A stretch of DNA of 64,000 nucleotides from Brassica napus (GCF_020379485.1 NC_063452.1:25178770-25242769), one strand, 5' to 3'. Positions 32,318 through 44,122 are shown, numbered from the stretch's first letter. A program made the numbers and translations. The notes: generated by a model from the letters alone, not told the origin.

Positions 32318-33728
32318 ATGAAGCGCACGAAAATGTCAGCAAAGAAGAACACACAAGAAGAGGGTTCCTCTCAGCGAGAGAAGCAAAGGCCAAAGAAGTG
32401 GGATAAGTCTGATACCACCCACTACAACAACATGAAGAAGGTAGCCGTTCTGGCTACACAACTAGCATGTCCTGAGACGATGACAATATTGGGAATCCAA
32501 GCAGACATTGAAGGACTGTTCCAGAACATGGGTCTAGGCCAGCTAGGCCAACATAGCATCCGCATACGTCACCCGTCCCGATGATAGCCATCAGGAAGGT
32601 TTTCTGGCATTCGTAGTGCAGAAAGTATACTATGAGGTATCTTTCACAGACCTCTGCAGACTATTTGGATTGAGTGCAGGGGAGAGGACATCTGGTCTTT
32701 ATTGGACTTCAGAGCTGTTGAACTTCTGGGAAACGATTGGCACAGGGGTTTATAGATCTTCTCAGGCAAAGGAGTCACTTATCCGGAGCCCAGTACTGAG
32801 ATATGCCACACGCCTCATTGGCTCATTGCTATACGGGACAACCACAGCCGCATCAGTCACGCAATGGGAGTTGTGCCTCCTGTACCAAGGTGTGAGGCAT
32901 TTGCTACCGGCATTTGAAAACTCTACATTCCCACCTGCTACTGCCTTCAACATGGGAGCGGTGCTGGCCGCAAACTTAGCAGGATACAAGGGGAAAGTAA
33001 CCAAAAAAAAGAGCAATGCATGTGGATTTGGTGCAGTGATTACTCGGATCCTTAGACATGTGGGTGTAGACTGCAAGAACCAGGAGGTAGCACTGGACAG
33101 ATCGAACAACATTGCTTGGAACTACCTGGATGTCATTTCTCTAGTAAGTAAGGAGTTCATAGCTGGTCCCCACTCGAGGATCCATCGGGATGGTCCTTAC
33201 GTCTACGTATTCCAGGACCGAGCGAAGAAAACACTCTACTGCCACCTACCTCAGATCGGTCTCACTTCTCTACTTTCAGAGGCTGCAGTTGAGTTCCTAC
33301 CCCCTGCTACCGCACTAGTAGACAAGCCATCCTTCTTCACGCCAAAATATCAGACCAAAGGCAAGGGCGTGGTTGATGAAGAAGGAGAAGATGAGGCTGC
33401 ACAAGCCATTCCAGATGATTCACAACCCCATCAGCTACTCCCATCAGACTCCAGCCAGTACAAGCTGCAAGAGCTTCCACCGAACGCCACTTCGCGCCAG
33501 CAACAACATTGGAGAGATCAGAGCATAAAGACAAACAACGACATGCTACACAAGATCTGGGCTGCCATTTCACGTATCAGGCCGTGTCGTTGCCAAAAGG
33601 ATGATGTAGTTCATCGGGACAACTCTCCATCCACCTCTGGTTCGGGTTCGAGTGGTACACACAGGGTAAGAAAGAGGTCCAAGAGACCCAACGATGCTGG
33701 AACATCTGGAGCAGGGGACGAGGAGTAG
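32318..33728 (+). pseudogene. Athila ORF1-like gene carried by the inner CACTA
   Basis: Block 32318-32584 starts MKRTKMSAKK after a 'ttttgtag' acceptor-like string. Block 32616-33728 is open for 370 codons. A single one-base shift near 32545 separates them; without it the frames would join. Features include LLNFWETIGTGVYRSSQAKES, PVLRYATRLIGSLLYG and NIAWNYLDVISLVSKEF, then a hydrophilic tail with GSGSSGTHRVRKRSKRP. This resembles the plant family 'Arabidopsis retrotransposon ORF-1' of Athila elements. No LTRs, primer site or pol are nearby, so it looks captured by the CACTA, not inserted as a retrotransposon. It runs opposite to both transposase genes. Function unknown. The family call is by recall. 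Confidence 0.55.
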
Positions 33729-34006
33729 GAGCTATCACCGGCTATTTTATTTTCTTTTTTATTCTAACGTTTTATGGTCTTATTTTCTGTTAATTTTGAA
33801 CTGAGTTTTTTTTGGGTTTCTTAATTATGAGTTCGTATTTCTTTTACATGGTTTCTTCGTTTTATTTGGTTGTGTTCTGAGTAGTTTTTAATTCGTATTC
33901 AGCTTTGCCTTGCTAGATAAACCAAATAACTATTATCCGAGGAAAGAGGTTATATCAAGTGTTCCTCGGAATTTCCTCGGTATTTCTTTAAAAATAAAAA
34001 TAAATA
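33729..34006. other. Convergent 3' flanks inside the inner CACTA
   Basis: T-rich sequence after the Athila-like gene stop and before the TNP2 gene end. It includes 'cctcggaatttcctcggtat' at 33963-33984, a subterminal-type motif. Confidence 0.4.
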
Positions 34007-37000
34007 AGTTCAATGGTAGTCTGTTTCCGAGTCATCATCACCAGATGAATCTGAATCTGGATCTTCGTGAAACTCTCCAATCACTGGTTCATCCTCTACG
34101 TGAACGACGGCTTCCTCTCCAAAGTCGGTTAAATCGACTACAAGGCCAACTCCAGCTAAATCTTCTGCTGCACTTAAGTTGCCGGATGTGCTTGGTTGTA
34201 GTGGGTCTTCCAGCTCAGAACTTCCCTGAACTCGGCCTCTCGGGTTGAGTCTTGTAACAGTAACCCATGGATCATCTCTGTTCCTTACCCGGGGGTACTT
34301 GATATAACAAACCTGTAACATTTAGAAAAATTATAAATTAATACACATGATGATGAATCATTCTGAATAATTAACATTTAATTACCTGATCGGCCTGAGA
34401 AGCAAGAATGAAAGGATCATAATATTGCAGCTTTCGCCTCGAATTTACTGATGTAACACCAAATGCATCTGTTCTCACACCTCGATCTGGGGTGTTGTCG
34501 TGCCAATCACAATAGAAAACAGTACAGCGCAATCCAACCATGCCCAAATACTTAATTTCCAAAATCTCATGTATGTGTCCGTAGTATACATCATCTCCTG
34601 ATGCAGAACAAACGCCAGCATCATAAGTCGTACTCGAACGTCTCCTCTTCTGAGTTGTGAATGCATATCCTCGAGTACAAAATCTCGGATATGACTTCAC
34701 AACAAAGTTTGGTCCAACGACCATCTCACGTATCCAATCGTCAAATGTTTCACCTCTGGCCAAACCAGCAGACACCTATTAATAGCACATATATATATAT
34801 TATATCAATAAATGTGAATTAGTATAAATATGTGATAAAATATATTTTAAATTGTTTAAAGCACTCACATAAGTAAACATCCATCCACTAAATTCTCTCT
34901 GCTTCATTTCTTCTAGTTCGTCCTCTGTGGCGTATCTATACTCGAACCGCTTTTCTGCCATGAAAATCCTGTATATGATGACAATAATGTAATTAATTAA
35001 GATTTAAATTTCAACTTGTTAAAATAAAAATTTGTAAGCTCATTTATTTACCTCTCATATTGAAGAACGTCTTCGCAGTTGGTGAGCAAATATGTTTGCA
35101 AATGACTGCGCTCCTGCTCAGTAAGTCGACGGTCCTTTGGTTTTCCGCTAAGTCGTCCAACATCTGTGAAAATGTCTGGAACCGTAACATGATATGCTGC
35201 CCGTTCGCCTCTATCATCATGCCGAGCAGGTCTTCTGTTTTTGGTCTGAACTTCTGCTGGAAAGTAGTACTCGGCAAAGTTTGAAGTTTCTTCATTGATC
35301 ATCTGTGCGACTATAGAACCTTCCACCCTACTTAAATTTTTCACCATCTTCTTCAAATGGAACATATACCGCTCATACAGATACATCCATCTATACTGCA
35401 CAGGACCACCAAGTTCCAATTCTCTTGCCAGGTGAATAACAAGATGCTCCATAACATCAAAAAATGAGGGAGGAAATATCTTCTCAAGGTTGCACTGAAT
35501 CACGGCTATGTTAGTCTTCAAATTTTCAATACCTTCAAGAGTCACTGATCTCGTGCATAAATCGCGGAAGAAACCACTTATCCCTGCAATTGCTTCATGA
35601 ACATTTCGTGGTAATAGTTCCTTGAAGGCGAACGGAAGGAGGCGCTGCATCATTACATGGCAATCGTGGCTTTTCAAGCCAGTAAACTTTCCTTCCTTTT
35701 GTCGATACAGTTACGCAAATTTGATGCGTAACCGTCTGGAAATTCCACATCGTTTGAAATCCAATCAAAGAACGCATCTTTTCCCGCTGCATCAAGTCGG
35801 TATATGGGAAAAGGAGCCCTACCATTTTCATCAACATGAAGTTCTGAACGAGCACATATATCGACTAAATCCAGTCTTGACTTCAAATTATCCTTTGTTT
35901 TACCTTGAACATTAAGGATCGTGTTCATGAGATTGTCAAAAAAGTTCTTCTCAATATGCATGACATCTAAATTATGCCTTAGCAGATGATCCTCCCAGTA
36001 TGGCAGATCCCAGAAAATACTTTTTTTGTGCCAGTTATGTAGTTCTCCAACAGCATCTACCGGAAAACGCTCATGTCCACCGACTTCTGGCGTCCTTTCT
36101 GCACCAAAATCTCTTAGTTGTATCTTCAAATCTTTCCCACAAATTTCCGGAGGTGGACTGTCAAACACCCTCTTGTTCTTCGTAAACAAATTCCTACTCC
36201 TACGATATGGATGATCAGGTGGTAGGAATCTCCTGTGACAGTCAAACCAACACGTTTTCCTTCCGTGTTTTAGTTGGAAAGCATCAGTGTTATCTTGACA
36301 ATATGGACATGATAGCCTTCCATGCGTTGTCCATCCAGACAACATACCATATGCTGGAAAATCACTTATTGTCCACATTAGTACTGCCCGCATTTGAAAG
36401 TTTTCTTTACACGAAACATCGTATGTTTCAGCACCTTGAGCCCATAGTTGTTGCAACTCATATATTAGTGGCTGAAGAAACACATCAAGTGATCTCTTAG
36501 GATGCTCTGGTCCGGGAACGAGAATCGAGAGAAACAAAAACTCTCGTCGCAAGCACAAGTTTGGGGGGAGGTTGTATGGTGTAAGAATGACGGGCCATAG
36601 AGAATATTGTCTTCCACTCTTGCCAAACGGACTAAAACCATCAGTACATAATCCAAGGTAGACATTTCTTCTCTCATACGCAAAGTCGGGATACTTTGAT
36701 TGGAAATGCTTCCACGCTTTTGCATCTGAAGGATGTCTGATCTCACCATCTGTTGAGTGCTCCGCATGCCATCTCATTGGTTGCGCTGTGCGTTCAGACA
36801 GATACAACCTCTGCAACCTTTCCGTCAAAGGTAAATACCACATCCTTTTATATGGCACTGGAACTCTTCCACTCGTATCTTTATAACGAGGCTTTCCACA
36901 AAATTTGCATGTAACCCGCTGTTCATCCGCCCTCCAATAAATCATGCAGTTGTCGCTGCATACATCTATTACCTGATACGATAAACCAAGACCAGCTACG

Positions 37001-37626
37001 AGTTTCTGAACCTCGTAGTATGAACCAGGAGCTACATTATCCTCGGGTAGAATACCTTTTACAAAATCAGCAATCGCATCCACACAGTCTTCAGCCAAAT
37101 TATAATCTGTTTTAATGCCCATCAATCTTGTAGCAGATGATAAAGCTGAATGACCATCTCTGCAACCTTCGTACAATGGTTGCTTTCCAGCATCCAACAT
37201 ATCATAAAATCTCCTAGCTTCTGCATTGGGTAAATCTTCCCCTCTAAAATGATCATTTACCATCTGCTCAGTACCTACACCATAATCTACATCCGTTCTA
37301 ATTGGTTCTTCTAATCTAACCGCTGGCTGAGGTTCGCTAGTACTACCATGTTCATAATCAGTTTCCCCATGATGATACCAAATTTTGTAACTTCGTGTAA
37401 ACCCACTCAAATATAGATGAGTCCAAACATCCCACTCTTTAATAACCTTTCTATTTTTACAATTAGAGCAAGGACATCTTAACTTACCTGTTTTTGCTTC
37501 CGGTTGTCGGTGAACTAACCCCATGAATTCGGTTATACCTCGTTGGTATTCTTCCGTAAGCAATCTCGTGTTCGGATCCAAATGAGGTCGATCGATCCAA
37601 GAACGAAAATAATTTGAAGAAGACAT
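34007..37626 (-). pseudogene. Inner CACTA TNP2-like transposase
   Basis: Main exon 37626-35674 (650 codons) starts MSSSNYFRSWIDRPHLDP and holds an N-terminal transposase-associated zinc region (CPCSNCKNRK, W.HL…GF), then the TNP2/Transposase_21 domain (LGLCTDGFSPFG, DFPAYGMLSGWTTHGRLSCPYC, NLDVMHIEKNFFDNL). A one-base shift near 35690 moves the frame into 35677-35048, the DUF4218-like part (EKIFPPSFFDVMEHL, GGPVQYRWMY). Later exons at about 34960-34870, 34775-34386 and 34318-34007 form the DUF4216-like part (VFYCDWHDNTPDRGVR, YYDPFILASQADQV) and an acidic tail. TNP2 is the catalytic transposase cutting CACTA ends. A single visible lesion makes this a recently active copy, far better kept than the outer one. 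Confidence 0.85.
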
Positions 37627-37739
37627 ATTTTTTATGAATCAAATTCGTGTGTAAATAGAGTAAGAGGGAGGATGAAGATATGGAGTGAATGAAGAGGAAG
37701 AGGAGTGCTTGTTTATACAGATTAAATCCTGCCGACATA
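37627..37739 (-). promoter_or_regulatory. 5' leader of the inner TNP2 gene
   Basis: Short region between the TNP2 start codon and the subterminal repeats. No certain TATA box; 'tataaacaa' on the minus strand near 37717 is a weak candidate. Confidence 0.3.
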
Positions 37740-38056
37740 CCGAGGAAATTTCGACGGAATTCCGACGGAAAAGGCTAGTTCGTCGGAATTTCCTCGGAAT
37801 TTTGTAAAATCCCCCAACGGCTCTCCAACGGCTATAATATTTCCTCGGAATTCATCGGTTTTTTCCGAGGAACACATTGTTCCTCGGAATTTCCTCGGAA
37901 TATTCCGACGGACTGAGGTTTCCTCGGAATTCCGTCGGTATATTCCGAGGAAATTCCGAGGAACCCCAATTTTGTGTTTCCTCGGAATTTCCTCGGAAAT
38001 TTCTCTATATATTCCGAGGATTTCATTTTCCGTCGGAATGTCCGTCAGAATACCGC
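37740..38056. repeat. Right subterminal repeats of the inner CACTA
   Basis: Dense 'cctcggaattt', 'attccgagg' and 'ccgtcggaat' motifs in both directions up to the terminal repeat. They mirror the left end. Confidence 0.88.
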
Positions 38057-38074
38057 TGTTTTCTTGTAGTGGAG

Positions 38075-38576
38075 GCACCATCAAATCGGGATGAATCTCG
38101 GCGGGCATCGGAGGAGCCATCGGAGGAGGCACAGGAGGAGGCATCGTCGGAGGAGCCATCGGAAGAGGCACATGAGGTGCACTAGAAGAAGGCGACCGAG
38201 AGACTCTCTGAGAAGACTGAGTCTCGGGGACAGTCTCCGGACCCAAAGAACCGGGAGCTGAAGAAGATTCGGGAGCTGAAGAAGAACCTGGAGCTGAAGA
38301 AGACGGGTCTAAACGACTACCAGGCTCACCGAACATCTCTCTGTAATGGGGAGTAAGTCTGTTCTTTCGAATCGTCTGGAAAAAAAAATTAATTTTTAAA
38401 ATTAACATCAACAGTAATTAACAAAGTCTATAAACCTATCTAAATTCCCTACACTAACCACCTAATCAACACTAATTAACATAAAATCCGTAAACCTATC
38501 TAAATTCTATACACTAACCACCTAATCTATCCTAAACTAATCAAATTAGAGAGGAATTAGAGAGACTTACCATTGC
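38075..38576 (-). pseudogene. Outer CACTA accessory gene, 5' part (split by the inner CACTA)
   Basis: A probable initiator ATG at 38574 is followed at once by a GTAAGT donor; the next exon begins after 'ttttttccag' near 38377 with TIRKNRLTPHYREMFGEPG, then a Ser/Pro/Met-rich region with APGSSSAPESSSAP and MAPPTMPPPVPPPMAPP. The exon reads into the inner CACTA at 38074 and resumes in the same frame at 27867. The isolated ATG exon parallels the split start of the inner accessory gene. Confidence 0.7.
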
Positions 38577-39560
38577 TACGAAATAGAGAGGAAGTGGAGA
38601 GGAAGCGGAGAGGAAGCGGAGAGGAATTTGAGACGAAATAAAGAGTGAGAGCTCGGGAGTATATATAAGAGACTACATGTCCTCGTAATGTCCTTGTAAA
38701 GTTACGAGGAATTACAAAGGCCCGCGTTTTACTATATGAGGAAATAGCGAGGCCCGCGTTTTACTATATGAGGAAATAGCGAAGCCCGCATTTTCAGATT
38801 ACGAGGTCTTTACGACGATTCTGCATTACGTGGAATTAACGAGTCCTCCCTTTACGAGGAATTAGAGAGGCCCGCTTTTCTATAAATACCCACAAGTTTC
38901 CTTCTCAAATCACACACAAACTCACAAATCACACACTATCACAAATCACACACAAACTCACAAATCACACACTATCACAAATCACACACTATCTCAAATT
39001 AGAAAGATTTGAAAAAAAAGAGAGGAGAAGAAAGATATTGGAACACATGTGGGCTAGACTTATGTAGGTCTCGCCACATGTGATTCCAATATTTTTCTTC
39101 TCTTCTCTTTTTTTTCTAGTTTTTATTCTACGAGGAATTAGCAAGGCACGCGTTTTCCGATTACGAGGTATTTACGACGATTTCCTCTTACGTGGAATTA
39201 CCGAGCACCGCGTTCTTTATTTTTTTATTTCGTCGTTATTTCTTCGTTAAAGTACGAGTTGTTTACGACGATTTCTGCTTACGTGAAATTAACAAGTCCC
39301 GCATTTTTATTTTTAGGGTTCGTCGTAAGTTCCTCGTTACCATACGAGGAAATAACGAGGATTATGTTTAAATCCCTAAAATCCGAAACTCAAAACCCCA
39401 AACCCCATCTTCCTTATCTTCTACTTCATATATTCCAAACCCCAAACCCATCTTCCCTTTAACCTCAATCTATTCTTTAACCTCAATCTATTCTTTCCAT
39501 TCCAAACCCCAAATTCTAAAACCACAATTCCTTAACTTATAATCTCAATATATCTTATTT
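38577..39560. other. Internal spacer of the outer CACTA with motif clusters and a hairpin
   Basis: Clusters of 'tacgaggaatta' and relatives at 38685-38880 and 39120-39360, tandem 'caaatcacacactatca' strings at 38915-38995, the hairpin at 39011-39116, and a C/A-rich stretch 39370-39550 with 'aaccccaaacccatcttcc' repeats. No frame recognised. Confidence 0.6.
39011..39116. other. Long hairpin (inverted repeat, ~41-bp stem, ~20-nt loop)
   Basis: Left arm 39011-39053 pairs with right arm 39074-39116 with about two G:U or mismatched pairs and one bulged base: 'gatattggaacacatgtggg' against 'ccacatgtgattccaatat', extended by a purine tract against a pyrimidine tract. The loop is 'ctagacttatgtaggtctcg'. 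The size suits a microRNA precursor-like or small-RNA-producing foldback, or a tiny foldback element. Confidence 0.75.
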
Positions 39561-42500
39561 CTAAAACAAACACTCATTACTGTACAAAAAATCAAATACA
39601 TCAATCGGATACATCGACATTCTCGTCATCACTAGATACATCATCATTTTCATTAAACTCGTCTTCAACAGCTTCGTCTGTGGCATCGTCGGTAAGATCT
39701 TCGTACTTGTGATTATACGGATCAATGAGAAGGATGTCATCAATTTCTTGTTATTTATTTGTTCTTCTTGCAATGGTGGTTCTTCTCCACTGATGATTCG
39801 TCCTCGAGGTGTAACTTTGATCACGGCTAACCAATTTATACTCGAATCTCTCATCCGAGGGTATGGAAGGAAGCTAACTTGGTCTGCTTGTGAAGCTAAG
39901 ATGAAAGGCTCGAATTTGTTGTACCTTCGTCAACCGTTGACATCAACTACACCGAATTTGTTAAACCGAACACCTCTGTTGACGACGGGGTCAAACCATT
40001 CACATTCGAAGAGGACGCATTTCAGCTTCAATATCCCTGGGAATTCGACTTCAATAATCTTCGTCAAGATCGCGTAGAAATATGTTTCCCCTTTCACACA
40101 TATTCCATAGTTCCTGGTTGCCCGCTGTCTACCATACTCATATGTGTGAAAAGTATAGCCTCGTGTGAAATACTATGTGATGTGGTGACCTTTACAAGTG
40201 GAGATTGAATTACTTCGTGTAACCACTTAGGATAATCTGCATCGTCGTCATAATCAACCTGCAAAAATAAAGAGAACGTTGAAATACAGATCATTTATGA
40301 AAAAGAGTTTGAGTTAATACATGATTCTTCAATCACTTAATAAAGTGTTGATCTTTCCTTTTGTCTACGTCACTTGTGGATATACCTGGAAATGTTTATT
40401 CGACTTGAGAAACAAATAGGCTGTAAAATCACATTTTATATTAATTAATCTTTCTTAATTATATACTTATATGTGTTTAGAAGTGTCCAAATATGTTACC
40501 TTTCAAAATAACGCATCAATGGATCCTCGCAATTGAGTAGAATATAGGTGTGTGCACTATGAGCGTCTTGTTCACTCGACCACCAAACCTCTATTGATTT
40601 CCCACCGAGTCGCCCAATCTGGCTAAAGATGTCTGGAACATCAGCAACTGCATATGTTGGCGCAACACCACCATCATCATATCTTCTTGGAGCTCTTCTC
40701 TGGGTACGTACTTTTGACGCAAAGTAGTACGATGTGAAGTGAGAAACTTCTTCCGTCAAACTTCCAGCAATTATAGAACCTTCAACTTTGGCGAGGTTCT
40801 TTGCTTTTCCCTTTAAATATTTCATGGCTCGCTCATACTGATACATCCATCCGTAATGTATAGGTCCACGAAGCAATGCCTCATATGAGAGGTGGACAGA
40901 TAGATGCTCCATGACGTCAAAAAATCCCGGAGGAAATATCTTCTCCAAGTTGCACAATAAGATGGGAATGTTCTCCGGAAGTTGTTCTACAACTTCTTCT
41001 TTAAGAGTGTTTGTGCTCAGATCCCTAAAAAATGCTCCAATGCCTATTTTATATTCTAAAAACAATTAAACACATTATTAGTCATATATTATTGCAAACT
41101 AAACCATTATAATATTACTGCGCTATAATATACTACCTGCAAGTGCTTTATCTACGTTTGTTGGAAGTAGCTCCGCAAATGCAAAAGGCAGTAATCGTTG
41201 CATAAAAACATGACAATCATGACTCTTCATCCCGGAGAACTTTTGACCCTTTTCAACACATCTAGAGAGATTTGAAACATACCCATCGGGGAACTTCACT
41301 TTTGATGCCACCCACTTGAACAACACCGACTTTTTTTTTAAGACAATCTGAATATCGGAACGGCAACTTGTCCATTGCTTTTTATATGTAACTCACTTCT
41401 TGAGCAAATATCCGGCAAGTCCAACCTCAATTTTATGTTGTCTTTTGTCTTCCCTGGGACATTCAATATTGTATTCATGATGTTCTCAAAGAAATTGTTC
41501 TCTATATGCATCACATCGAGGTTGTGGCACAGAAGAAGATCCTTCCAATATGGCAACTCCCAAAATATACTCTTCTTGTGCCAATTGTGATGAACACCGT
41601 AAGAATCAGGCATATTACGAGGGACATGCCAATTACCACCACAACGAACTGTTTCGTTAGCTCCGTAGTAGTCGATTTGCGCTTCAATTTGTTCTCCAGT
41701 TAGATATGGAGGAGGAGTGTCTCTCACAACCCTTTTGTGCCTAAACAAATTCTTGTTTCTTCGGTACGGGTAGCCAATGGGAAGAAATCGACGGTGACAA
41801 TTGAACCAACTTGTCTTCCTACCATTCTTCAGTTGAAACGCATCTGTCGTTCCATTACTATATGGACAACTAATCTCCCATGTGTAGTCCATCCAGACAA
41901 CATCCCATAGGCAGGAAAGTCACTTATGGTCCACAAATGCATTGCTCGCATCGTAAAATTTGTCTTTGTTGAGCAGTCATACGTCCTCACCCCTGTTGAC
42001 CACAAATCCTTCAACTCTTTTATCAGTGGTTGTAGGAAAACATCCAGAGACCTTTTTGTATGGTTCGGACCAGGTATTAATATGGTCAAGAATAGCAACT
42101 CCCGCTGCATGCACAGCTCCGGTGGCAGGTTGCATGGCGTAAGAAAGACTGGCCACAATGAATGTTGTCTCCCTGACATTCCGAATGGACTAAATCCATC
42201 TGTGCATAATCTGAGATACACATTCCGACTATTGCTAGCGAAATCCGGATGTACTTTGTTAAAATGTTTTCAGGCTCTTGCATCTGATGGATGAGTCATC
42301 TCACCATCCGTCTGAGTATGCTCGGCATGCCATCTCATCTTTCCAGCAGTCTGCTCTGATTGGTACAATCTTTTCAATCTGTCTGTAATTGGTAGGTACC
42401 ACATCCTTTGGTACGGTACCCTATTACGTCCCTGTCCTTGCGGCTTGAATCGTGGCTTCTTGCAGAATCGACATTCTTCTAACTTTTCATCATCTCCCCA

Positions 42501-43237
42501 GTAGATCTTGCAGTTGTCGATGCAAACATCTATCATCTCCGAAGGCAACCCAAGACTATAAACCAGTTTCTGAATCTCATAATAAGAATCAGCAGACACA
42601 TTGTCTTCCGGCAAATACTCTTTAAAAAAGTCTGCCCATTCATTCATGCAACTTTCAGTTAGATTGTGATCAGTTTTAATATTCATCATTCTAGCAGCCA
42701 ACGACAATTTAGAGAGACCTTCTCTACAACCACTGTAAAGTGGCTGATTCACCGCGTTTAACATTTCATAAAACTTTTTTGCATTTATATTAGGTTCTTC
42801 ATCTTCACATGAGCTACGAATGCATAAGCTACCATATCATGAACCCTATCATAATCTACCATCTCCTCCTGATGGTAACTATGTTCATTATGCAAATGAT
42901 GATCAACCGGTTCTTTCTGGAAATTGCTATTACTACTACTAGCTTCATTCTGATCATAATTATAACCTTCCCCTTGTTGAAACCAGATATAGTAATTTGG
43001 CGTGAAACCTCTATTTATTAAATGCTTCCAAACATTTTCACGGTTTGCCAATTTCGAATTGTTGCATTTTCGACAAGGACAAAACATCTTACCACTTTCT
43101 TGGGCGAGCGGTGTCGAATCTGCTTGATGCATAAATGTCTCCAGCCCCGCAAGGTATTCTTTCGCCACTCTCCCGTTAGCATCTCTATGCATATACATCC
43201 ACTTCCGCAACTCGAAAATATTCCTGGAGCCCGCCAT
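39561..43237 (-). pseudogene. Outer CACTA TNP2-like transposase, degenerate
   Basis: Starts MAGSRNIFELRKWMYMHRDA at 43237 with the transposase-associated zinc region (CPCRKCNNSK, VWKHLINRGF). Blocks follow at 42764-42270 (SLGLPSEMIDVCIDNCKIYW), 42221-41830 (LRLCTDGFSPFGMSG), 41892-41338 (NLDVMHIENNFFENI), 41326-41123 (KSHDCHVFMQRLLPFAF), 41065-40496 (EKIFPPGFFDVMEHL, IHYGWMYQYER), 40294-40094 and about 40080-39730 (DUF4216-like: FEPFILASQADQV). Frameshifts near 42785 and 41870, a stop near 42271 and an odd join near 41335 break it. It is the same family as the inner transposase but clearly older in decay. Confidence 0.85.
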
Positions 43238-43637
43238 TTTTTTCTTTCACATTTTTCTTTTTTGGTGTGTTTAAAATGATGTTAAAACGTCCATATTTAT
43301 AGGAAACTTTCGAATCTGGTAGGTGTAATTTTCCTAGGAATTTACGACGAAAATTAGTTAGGTGGCCGGAAAAAAAACGTGTTACAACTATATTTTCCTC
43401 GCTGAGTACACGTAATTATTTCCTCGTAAAGAACACGCTAATTTTACGTCGAATTTACAAGGAAAGCGTATTTCCTCGTAAAAGCCACGTCACTTTACAC
43501 CGACTTTACGACGAAACGGTTTCATCGTTAATTTACGAGGAAATAACGCTGAATTTACTTTTCCACGTAATTTCCTCGTAAACTTGACGTAATTTACGAG
43601 GATTACTTTTCCTCGTTAATTTTCGTCGTTAAGCTTG
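43238..43637. repeat. Right subterminal repeats of the outer CACTA
   Basis: Short TNP2 leader, then from about 43340 repeated 'tttcctcgtaaa', 'aatttacgagg' and 'tttacgacga' motifs up to the terminal repeat, mirroring the left end. Confidence 0.83.
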
Positions 43638-43652
43638 TGTTTTCTTGTAGTG

Positions 43653-44122
43653 AGGCTTCCATGCAACATAAATTAAAGCTCAACTAAAGAAAATTAAAAA
43701 ATACTTAAATCTTTGATAATGAGAATTAAATTGCATTTGAACAAAAAAAAAAATGGAGGTTCTATATGCTTCGGTGGAAATAAATATTGGCCTAAACTCA
43801 AAAACTATTAATGTTGGGCCTTGTAAAATTTAGTTAGTCGATCTAAATCCCCAAAAAGGTGCACTTAAGATTAATCCGCTGCCGCGCTTCGAACCCGGAT
43901 GCATACAAGAAGCGGGGGCAGAAGCGAACTTCTCATAATCAGCCAAATATGCTACAGCGAACCTTGCATCATGTTGCAACTCCAATCATATTTAATTATT
44001 AAATAAAACTCACATCGGCCTTAATAATGCCTGTTACACTAAACTGTTTATTAAACTCACTAAGAGCTGTTGTATAAAGCCGACAATATGCTCAAGAGAA
44101 AAACGCGGAAAAACAATTACTA
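43653..44122. other. Host intergenic sequence between CACTA and Helitron
   Basis: 470 bases, AT-rich. A tRNA-like 'cgcttcgaacccggatg' string occurs at 43886-43902, but no cloverleaf could be built. Nothing else recognised. Confidence 0.4.

Larger units (their letters stand above)
27871..38071. mobile_element. Inner CACTA (En/Spm) transposon nested in the outer one
   Basis: Terminal repeats CACTACAAGAAAACA at 27871-27885 and the exact complement at 38057-38071, flanked by the perfect 3-bp duplication GAG (27868-27870 and 38072-38074). Length 10,201 bp. It holds an accessory gene (minus, 28563-30753), a plus-strand gene like Athila ORF1 (32318-33728) and a TNP2-like transposase gene (minus, 34007-37626). 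It has its own subterminal motif 'cctcggaat/attccgagg' but the same 15-bp ends as its host element. Removing it restores an uninterrupted frame across the outer accessory gene exon, which confirms the boundaries. Confidence 0.95.
25818..43652. mobile_element. Outer CACTA (En/Spm) transposon, 17.8 kb including a nested CACTA
   Basis: Terminal repeats CACTACAAGAAAACA at 25818-25832 and its exact reverse complement at 43638-43652. Flanking triplets are ACG and AGG, one mismatch from a 3-bp duplication. Inside, all on the minus strand, are a TNP2-like transposase gene (39561-43237) and an En/Spm-type accessory gene split by the nested element (38576-38075 and 27870-26375). Subterminal zones are dense in 'cctcgtaaa/tttacgagg'. 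Without the 10.2-kb nested element it measures about 7.6 kb. Both genes carry stops and frameshifts, so it is not autonomous now. Confidence 0.92.

Noticed and set aside
25818..43652. Whether the 3-bp flanks ACG and AGG of the outer CACTA refute its boundaries
   Set aside because: Perfect 15-bp inverted ends, mirrored subterminal motifs and gene content outweigh one mismatched base in the duplication.
43880..43910. 'cgcttcgaacccggatg', a tRNA B-box-like string
   Set aside because: No A box at the right distance and no cloverleaf on either strand; probably chance or a remnant.
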